In this document: piece after piece, positions 59,254 through 64,000 of the stretch
How the letters are laid out: the number at the start of each line of letters is the position of its first letter
Position numbering within the stretch: the first letter of the stretch is position 1
From: Treponema sp.
Lineage (GTDB): Bacteria > Spirochaetota > Spirochaetia > Treponematales > Treponemataceae
Assembly (NCBI GenBank): GCA_014804005.1
Contig: JAAVAP010000013.1
Location: 386,302 to 450,301 of the forward strand
Reading direction: 5' to 3'
DNA length: 64,000 bases
Position numbers and translations under genes: made by a program
The notes under the pieces: generated by a model
Told to the model about the DNA's origin: nothing
Seen by the model: only the letters and a program-made list of their open reading frames with translations
The model's database searches: none

Positions 59254-60588
59254 TCAGCCCAAACCGAACTGGCTCATCAATTTTGCCTGCATTCCTTTGT
59301 TGCGAGAAAGTTTTTTCATCGTGAGCTTCGTTTTTTCGAACTGCTTTATCAACTTGTTCACTTCGGCGACACTTGTGCCGGAGCCTTTGGCGATTCGCTT
59401 GCGGCGGGAAGGTCCGATTATCAAGTGATTCGCGCGCTCCTTTTTCGTCATCGAAAGGATTATCGCTTCCTGCCTTTTCATTCCGCTCGTATCAATGTCG
59501 CGTCCTTGCATCGCCTGCGCCGCGCCCGGAATCATTTCCAAAAGAGAGTTCACGTTTCCCATCTTTTTCACTTGCTGAAGCTGCTCGAGCATGTCTTCCA
59601 AAGTAAATTCGTTGCGAGCCATTTTCCGCTGCATTTTCTGCGCGGCTTTCTCGTCAATCTTTTCCTGCGCGCGCTCCACGAGCGAAACAACATCGCCCAT
59701 TCCAAGAATTCGGCTCGCGATTCTGTCGGGATGAAAAACTTCGAAATCTTCGGTCTTTTCGCCAGTGCCAATAAAAAGAATCGGCTTTTGCGTGATTGAC
59801 TTGAGCGAAAGCGCGGCACCGCCCCTCGCGTCCGAATCAAACTTCGTAAGAATAACGCCCGTCAAGCCCAGCCGCTCGTCGAAAGTTTTCGCGATGTCCA
59901 CGGCGTTCTGTCCGGTCATCGCGTCGGCGACAAGCAAAACTTCGTCGGGCGAAACTGCCTTTTTCATTTCGACAAGTTCCGCCATCATTGCGTCGTCGAT
60001 TTGAAGGCGGCCGGCCGTATCCAAAATTATCGTGTCAAGTCCGTTTTTCTTTGCAAAGCCGATGGCTTCGCGAGCGACCTTCACGGCATCGCGCGCGCCC
60101 TCTTCCTTGTAAAAAGCGACTTCGATTTTTTTCGCGAGAACTTCGAGCTGCTCAACGGCGGCGGGGCGCACCAAGTCGCAGGCGACAAGGAGCGGACGGC
60201 GGCCTTCTTTTTTGAGACGCGCGGCCAACTTGTGCGAAGCCGTGGTTTTTCCCGCGCCCTGCAATCCGAGCATCAAAATCACGGACTGAGTGTCAGGGCC
60301 TTTGAGCTTCAAGTCGCGCTTTTCGTCTCCGAGCATCGAAGTGATTTTGTCGTAGATTATTTTTACGAACTGCTGCCCGGGATCTACGGCCTTGAGAACT
60401 TTTTCACCCTTGGCTTCTTCGATCGTGCTGTTGACGAACCTGCGCACAACGCGCAAATTCACGTCGGCTTCGAGCAAAGCCATCTTTATCTGCTCGACGG
60501 TTTCCTCGATGTTCTTTTCGGTAATTGTGGATTTTCCGCTGAGCGCGCGCACGACATTTCCGAGCGCGCCGGTAATTTTTTCAAGCAT
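59254..60588 (-). CDS. ffh: Signal recognition particle protein Ffh
   Basis: Ffh binds signal sequences and 4.5S RNA and delivers ribosomes to FtsY. It is 444 residues with an N-domain, a GTPase G-domain (MLGLQGAGKTTASHKLA near residue 107, DTAGRLQIDDAM near residue 193, LTKFDSDARGGAAL near residue 248), and a Met-rich M-domain from about residue 300 (RGMQAKLMSQ-like end, FGLG). GGAG lies 7 nt before the ATG. Promoter TTGTTT-17-TAGAAT is just upstream. No SRP RNA gene was found nearby. Confidence 0.96.
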   Translation of the reverse strand: MLEKITGALGNVVRALSGKSTITEKNIEETVEQIKMALLEADVNLRVVRRFVNSTIEEAKGEKVLKAVDPGQQFVKIIYDKITSMLGDEKRDLKLKGPDTQSVILMLGLQGAGKTTASHKLAARLKKEGRRPLLVACDLVRPAAVEQLEVLAKKIEVAFYKEEGARDAVKVAREAIGFAKKNGLDTIILDTAGRLQIDDAMMAELVEMKKAVSPDEVLLVADAMTGQNAVDIAKTFDERLGLTGVILTKFDSDARGGAALSLKSITQKPILFIGTGEKTEDFEVFHPDRIASRILGMGDVVSLVERAQEKIDEKAAQKMQRKMARNEFTLEDMLEQLQQVKKMGNVNSLLEMIPGAAQAMQGRDIDTSGMKRQEAIILSMTKKERANHLIIGPSRRKRIAKGSGTSVAEVNKLIKQFEKTKLTMKKLSRNKGMQAKLMSQFGLG

Positions 60589-60602
60589 AAAATTTCTCCA
60601 TC

Positions 60603-60631
60603 ATTCTAGACTGTTTCGGCGACCAAAACAA
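60603..60631 (-). promoter_or_regulatory. Promoter of ffh
   Basis: TTGTTT (60626-60631), a 17-bp spacer and TAGAAT (60603-60608), between gpsA and ffh. Confidence 0.6.
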
Positions 60632-60641
60632 CGGCGAGTTT

Positions 60642-61709
60642 CTATTCGGACTGCTTGTAATTCATCAGCAGTTCGAGCATAAAATCTTCCGGCTCAATCT
60701 CGCGGTTCAAAATGCGGAAAAGCCCGTCGCAAATCAAAAGCTTCAAGTTTTTCGCCTGCGCGATTTCGTGGACGCATTTGCACGCCACAGCCCCTTCCGG
60801 CAAATATCCGATTTTGTTTATGTTCGCAACCAAGTCGTCAAGATTTTTGAATCGCGAAAGCAAATCGGTCTTGATGATTTCCTGGCCGAATCTCCGGTTG
60901 CGTCCGTACTTTGATTTGCACGTAACGTCGAGATCGCCCACACCCGAAATCGAAGTGAACGTTTCGGCGTGAGTCGCGCCCATCGCGAATCCAAGCGTCT
61001 GGATTTCGTTCAATCCTGCGGCCATCAAAAGCGATTCCGTGTTGTCACCGAAAATTTCCGAAGTTTCAGAAAGCGCGTCGAGCGCGCCGTAGACCACGGC
61101 GATCACATTTTTCGCCGCCGCGCAAATCTGCACGCCCACAACGTCGAGGCTCGAATAAGGCATTATTCCAGGAACACGCATCAGTTCGCGGAATTTTATC
61201 GAAACCTTGGGATTTTCGCTCGCCGCCACAAGCCCTGTGATTTTTCCCATCGCCACTTCCTCGGCATGGCTCGGTCCTGAAATGTAGCAAGTCGAGCCTT
61301 TGTACGAAAGCGGAAGGACGCTTTCCATCGTCTCAAGAATGAGACGCGGAACGCGCTCGCTCGGAACGAAGCCTTTCGTGAGCACGCCGATGTTCGCAGT
61401 TCCTTCTGCGATGCATTTTACGCCGAGGATTTTTTTGATTGTCGAAGCCAAATAAAGCGAAGGGCTTGCCAAGACGAGGAATTTTTTTTCCGACACGACT
61501 TCTTCTATGTCGCTGGAGGCGCGAAGATTTTTTTCAAGCTTGAATCCGCCCAAAAATCGCTTGTTTTCGTGCTCGTCATTTATGGAAGAAACAACGTCGC
61601 CTTCCATTGCCCAAAGCGTGACATCGTGCCCGCCGCGCGCCAAAGCCTGCGCGAAGGCCGTTCCCCATGCGCCCGCTCCGAGAATTCCGACAGTCTTTTG
61701 TGAAGCCAT
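60642..61709 (-). CDS. gpsA: NAD(P)-dependent glycerol-3-phosphate dehydrogenase
   Basis: GpsA reduces dihydroxyacetone phosphate to sn-glycerol 3-phosphate for phospholipids. The 355 residues contain the Rossmann motif GILGAGAWGTAFAQAL at the N-terminus, NKRFLGGFKL, VLTKGFVPS, SGPSHAEEVAMG, the catalytic Lys in AAAKNVIAVVYG near residue 190, and GDLDVTCKSKYGRNRRFG near residue 250. The Shine-Dalgarno GAGGA precedes the ATG. Upstream lies a 250-bp hairpin chain instead of an ordinary leader. Confidence 0.95.
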   Translation of the reverse strand: MASQKTVGILGAGAWGTAFAQALARGGHDVTLWAMEGDVVSSINDEHENKRFLGGFKLEKNLRASSDIEEVVSEKKFLVLASPSLYLASTIKKILGVKCIAEGTANIGVLTKGFVPSERVPRLILETMESVLPLSYKGSTCYISGPSHAEEVAMGKITGLVAASENPKVSIKFRELMRVPGIMPYSSLDVVGVQICAAAKNVIAVVYGALDALSETSEIFGDNTESLLMAAGLNEIQTLGFAMGATHAETFTSISGVGDLDVTCKSKYGRNRRFGQEIIKTDLLSRFKNLDDLVANINKIGYLPEGAVACKCVHEIAQAKNLKLLICDGLFRILNREIEPEDFMLELLMNYKQSE

Positions 61710-61721
61710 AACATTCCTCTA

Positions 61722-61958
61722 AAACCAAGCATCGAAGAAAACTTCAGTTTTCGAGATGCTTGGTTTCGCCTGCGCCAGCAACTTGTTGCGGCGCAGGTAT
61801 TTCAATAATCGAGTTTTGCGAGAAGCGCGAAACTCGAGCCGAAAACTTTCGCGATATTTTAGCGGCAGTTTTCGGCATTCCTCTAAAATAATCGAGTTTT
61901 GCAAGAAGCTCAAAACTAGAGTTGAAAACCGCGCGACATTTCAGCGATGATTTTCAAC
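61722..61958. repeat. Chain of six hairpins between ndk and gpsA
   Basis: The palindromes, in order, are AAACCAAGCATC-(GAAAACT-TC-AGTTTTC)-GATGCTTGGTTT (61722-61766); CCTGCGCC-(GCAAC-TT-GTTGC)-GGCGCAGG (61769-61797); TCGAGTTT / AAACTCGA (61809-61837); GCCGAAAACT / AGTTTTCGGC (61838-61876); AGTTTTG / CAAAACT (61895-61917); GTTGAAAA / TTTTCAAC (61921-61958). The fourth and sixth enclose inner CGC-ATTT(C/T)AGCG cores. The first has the same two-tier plan as 16935-16978. Confidence 0.85.
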
Positions 61959-61966
61959 GTCCCAAT

Positions 61967-62413
61967 TTAATACCAAACCGAAGAATTGTCTTCCCAGTCA
62001 ATCAACTCTTCTTGCTTGAAGAACAAATTGATTTCGCGCTCCGCGCTTTCATCGCTGTCGGACGCATGGATTATGTTGCACTGAGTGTGAAGGCAAAAAT
62101 CTCCGCGAATCGTGCCGGGCGCGGCTTCCGAAGGGCGCGTCGAGCCGACCAATTTTCGCACAATCGAAATGCAGTCGTCGCCCTGCAAGCACATCGCCAC
62201 CACGGGTCCTGAAGTTATGTAATCCACAAGTTCGCCATAAAAAGGCTTTTCCTTGTGCTCGGCATAATGACGCGAAGCCAATTCCTGCGAAACATTCATC
62301 ATCTTGAGGCCGACGAACTTGAGCCCTTTTTTTTCAAGGCGGCGGATCACTTCGCCTACAAGCCTGCGATTCAAAACGCCAGGCTTCAACATTGCAAAAC
62401 ATCGTGTTCCCAT
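61967..62413 (-). CDS. ndk: Nucleoside diphosphate kinase
   Basis: Ndk equalises nucleoside triphosphate pools. The product is 148 residues from ATG 62413. Motifs are TRCFAMLKPGVLNRRLVGEV at the N-terminus, HYAEHKEKPFYGELVDYITS, GSTRPSEAAPGTIRGDF, and the catalytic His in NIIHASDSDESAEREI near residue 117. The frame is open further upstream, but the promoter -10 box sits 9 nt before 62413, so this is the start. Confidence 0.95.
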   Translation of the reverse strand: MGTRCFAMLKPGVLNRRLVGEVIRRLEKKGLKFVGLKMMNVSQELASRHYAEHKEKPFYGELVDYITSGPVVAMCLQGDDCISIVRKLVGSTRPSEAAPGTIRGDFCLHTQCNIIHASDSDESAEREINLFFKQEELIDWEDNSSVWY

Positions 62414-62422
62414 AATTTGCCC

Positions 62423-62451
62423 ATTATACAGGATTTCGAACAGTGTTTCAA
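62423..62451 (-). promoter_or_regulatory. Promoter of ndk (near-leaderless)
   Basis: TTGAAA (62446-62451), a 17-bp spacer and a perfect TATAAT (62423-62428). Only 9 nt separate the -10 box from the ATG, leaving a leader of about 2-4 nt. Confidence 0.78.
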
Positions 62452-62589
62452 GCACTTTCGCGAAAAATGTGGAAACGCGAAAAAAGCCTTTTGAATCGCG
62501 CGTTGGAGTTTGTTGATTGCAAAAATGCGCGCGGATTACGAAAACTTCGGAAACTTCCGACGTGATTTTCCGGCGCACTTTGCGAAACG

Positions 62590-64000
62590 CTATTTCGTGT
62601 ACAACGTCTTTATTTCCTTCGCGTAGATTTTTTCGATTTGATGGCGCATCACGGTCTGCTTGGCGTTTATTTCCCTGCCGATTTTAAAGCTTTCGGGAAG
62701 AAGCGCGAATCGCGCCACGCGCTCGCACGTGCGGAATCCGTTCTTGCCGTCCACGAGATTGTCGATTTCCTCGCGAATCAAATTGCGGAATTCGCTCGTT
62801 TCCAAAAGCGTGTCGTAAGAATCGTAATAAATCCGGTTTTCTCCAGCGAACTGCAAGGCTGCGTCTTTGTTCGGAACGATGAGCGCGGCGATGTATTTTT
62901 TGTCCTGCCCGACGACCACGGCGGATTCCACGAACTTGGAACGGCAAATCGCGTTTTCCACCATTTGAGGCTCGATGTTTTCCCCGTCCAAAAGAACTAT
63001 CGTGTCTTTCGCGCGTCCCGTAATCGCGATTTCATTCCAAAAAGAAAGCATCGCGATGTCGCCCGTATTTATCCAGCCGTCCTTGTCCAAAACCTTTTGC
63101 GTAATGTCGGGACGGCGATAATAGCCTTTCATCACTTGTCGTCCGCGCGCGAAAAGAAGACCGCGTTTTCCGGGACTAAGCGGCGTACCGCTCAAAGGAA
63201 TGCCGTCTTTTTGCGGCACGATTTTCACTTCCGCGCTCGGAAAGACTTTCCCGACGCAACCCGAACGGTTTCGGACAGGACTTCCCATCGCAAGGAAAGG
63301 CGCTGTTTCCGTCATTCCATAGCAGTCCAAAAGCTTCACGCCGAGCGTCCTGAAGAACAAGTCCGCCTCGCGCTGAAGCGAGCCTCCGCCGCAAAGCAAC
63401 GCGCGAATCTTTCCGCCGAGCCGCTTTTTTATTCTTCGGAACACGAGCAAATAGCAAAGCCAATAAAACGGCGAAAGGATTGCGAAAGGAATTATGCTGT
63501 AGATTTTGTCGATGACGCTTGTCTTGAGCGAAAAATGGCAGACGAGCGAAAAAAATCTGTCGTGCGCCCAAGTCCATGCCGCGCCGATTTTCATCGAAAA
63601 ATTGAAAAGCAGCAACGCCGGACGATTTTTCTTCTTTTTTCTTGCACGATAGAAACTTTGCACGAACGCGTCCCAAAGGCGAGGAACGCCCGCAATCCAC
63701 TGCGGATGAATCGCATCAATGTCTTCCTGCATGATCGAAATGGCGGGCTTTGAATACGCGATTCCGCTTTTGAGCGTGATCGCAAAATAAGTGAGCGCGC
63801 GCTCCATGATATGCCAAACGGGAAGAACTGAAAGCCACATGTCGCCCTCGCGCGCCGTGACCAAGACATCGCGCGCCACTTCGCATTGCGCTATGAAATT
63901 GTCGTGCGTAAGCATAACGCCTTTCGGAGTGCCGGTCGTGCCGCTCGTGAAAATCACGGTCGCAACGTCGCCGCCCTCGGTCTTTTCCATTTCGGCTTCC
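62590..64000 (-). CDS. Long-chain acyl-CoA synthetase (AMP-forming), C-terminal part cut by window edge
   Basis: This enzyme activates fatty acids to acyl-CoA through an acyl-adenylate. About 470 residues are readable, open to the right edge. Motifs are the AMP-binding IFTSGTTGTPKGVMLTHDN, LSVLPVWHIMERALTYF, LLDCYGMTETAPFLAMGSP, DGWINTGDIAM, ITGRAKDTIVLLDGENIEP and a C-terminal hinge with QTVMRHQIEKIYAKEIK. An inner hydrophobic stretch (IIPFAILSPFYWLCYLLVF) is typical of the FadD15/eukaryotic-like long-chain group. The N-terminal part lies beyond base 64000. Confidence 0.9.
   Translation of the reverse strand, partial: EAEMEKTEGGDVATVIFTSGTTGTPKGVMLTHDNFIAQCEVARDVLVTAREGDMWLSVLPVWHIMERALTYFAITLKSGIAYSKPAISIMQEDIDAIHPQWIAGVPRLWDAFVQSFYRARKKKKNRPALLLFNFSMKIGAAWTWAHDRFFSLVCHFSLKTSVIDKIYSIIPFAILSPFYWLCYLLVFRRIKKRLGGKIRALLCGGGSLQREADLFFRTLGVKLLDCYGMTETAPFLAMGSPVRNRSGCVGKVFPSAEVKIVPQKDGIPLSGTPLSPGKRGLLFARGRQVMKGYYRRPDITQKVLDKDGWINTGDIAMLSFWNEIAITGRAKDTIVLLDGENIEPQMVENAICRSKFVESAVVVGQDKKYIAALIVPNKDAALQFAGENRIYYDSYDTLLETSEFRNLIREEIDNLVDGKNGFRTCERVARFALLPESFKIGREINAKQTVMRHQIEKIYAKEIKTLYTK

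Overview
The window looks like the chromosome of a host-associated spirochaete of the Treponema type. The markers are a Borrelia P83/100-family protein, an Rnf-like cluster with a treponemal extra membrane gene, a large TPR protein resembling spirochaetal flagellar-collar proteins, a GldF/GldG-like ABC system with a DUF4340 partner, and DUF2259 and SPFH secreted proteins. tRNA genes lack an encoded CCA end. Coding density is high and most of the window is transcribed leftward (minus strand) in long gene trains with 4-14 bp overlaps. No rRNA or CRISPR array was seen.

Layout. 1-9400: one long minus train runs from polysaccharide assembly (WecA-like initiator, Wzz-like and Wza-like proteins) through a YkgJ protein, a metallo-hydrolase, mltG and dnaG into rpoD, which leaves the window at the left edge. 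A 10-G tract sits at the start of the initiator gene. 9455-9668: tRNA-Thr and tRNA-Tyr with their own promoter and terminator. 9775-15334: glgA-aroH-SPFH operon, a divergent small membrane gene, then divergent tpk and cca. 15371-20340: an AT-rich accessory island with two YezG-like immunity genes, a third possible immunity gene, the tail of a nuclease toxin, a non-coding region full of palindromes (12 units at exactly 23 bp and about 5 at 22 bp), and three secreted proteins of unknown function. 20411-23712: MBL hydrolase, trpS, folC. 23666-41899: a second long minus train from a PAP2-like gene through rnfCDGEAB, a GH57 enzyme, metG, GNAT, TIGR04076, FemAB and rnz to the ABC system. 42144-64000: rRNA/tRNA modification genes, carbonic anhydrase, pcnB-like polymerase, P83/100, the TPR giant, ffh, gpsA, ndk and an acyl-CoA synthetase that leaves the window at the right edge.

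Two genome-wide themes stand out. First, many genes that head a transcript (cca, tpk, ndk, pcnB, trpS, the uracil methyltransferase gene and others) have a sigma70-type -10 box only 6-10 nt before the start codon and no Shine-Dalgarno, which points to leaderless mRNAs. Operon-internal genes usually do have a Shine-Dalgarno. Second, intergenic spaces carry chains of hairpins with varying stems but similar architecture.

The most unusual locus is 16935-17583. A hairpin element abuts the truncated toxin gene and is followed by an array whose 10-bp cores differ from unit to unit while mostly remaining palindromic. The Rnf cluster is also odd: the subunits are recognisable by order and topology, but I cannot find several canonical cofactor motifs (membrane cysteines in RnfA/E, flavinylation threonines in RnfD/G, the glycine loop of RnfC).
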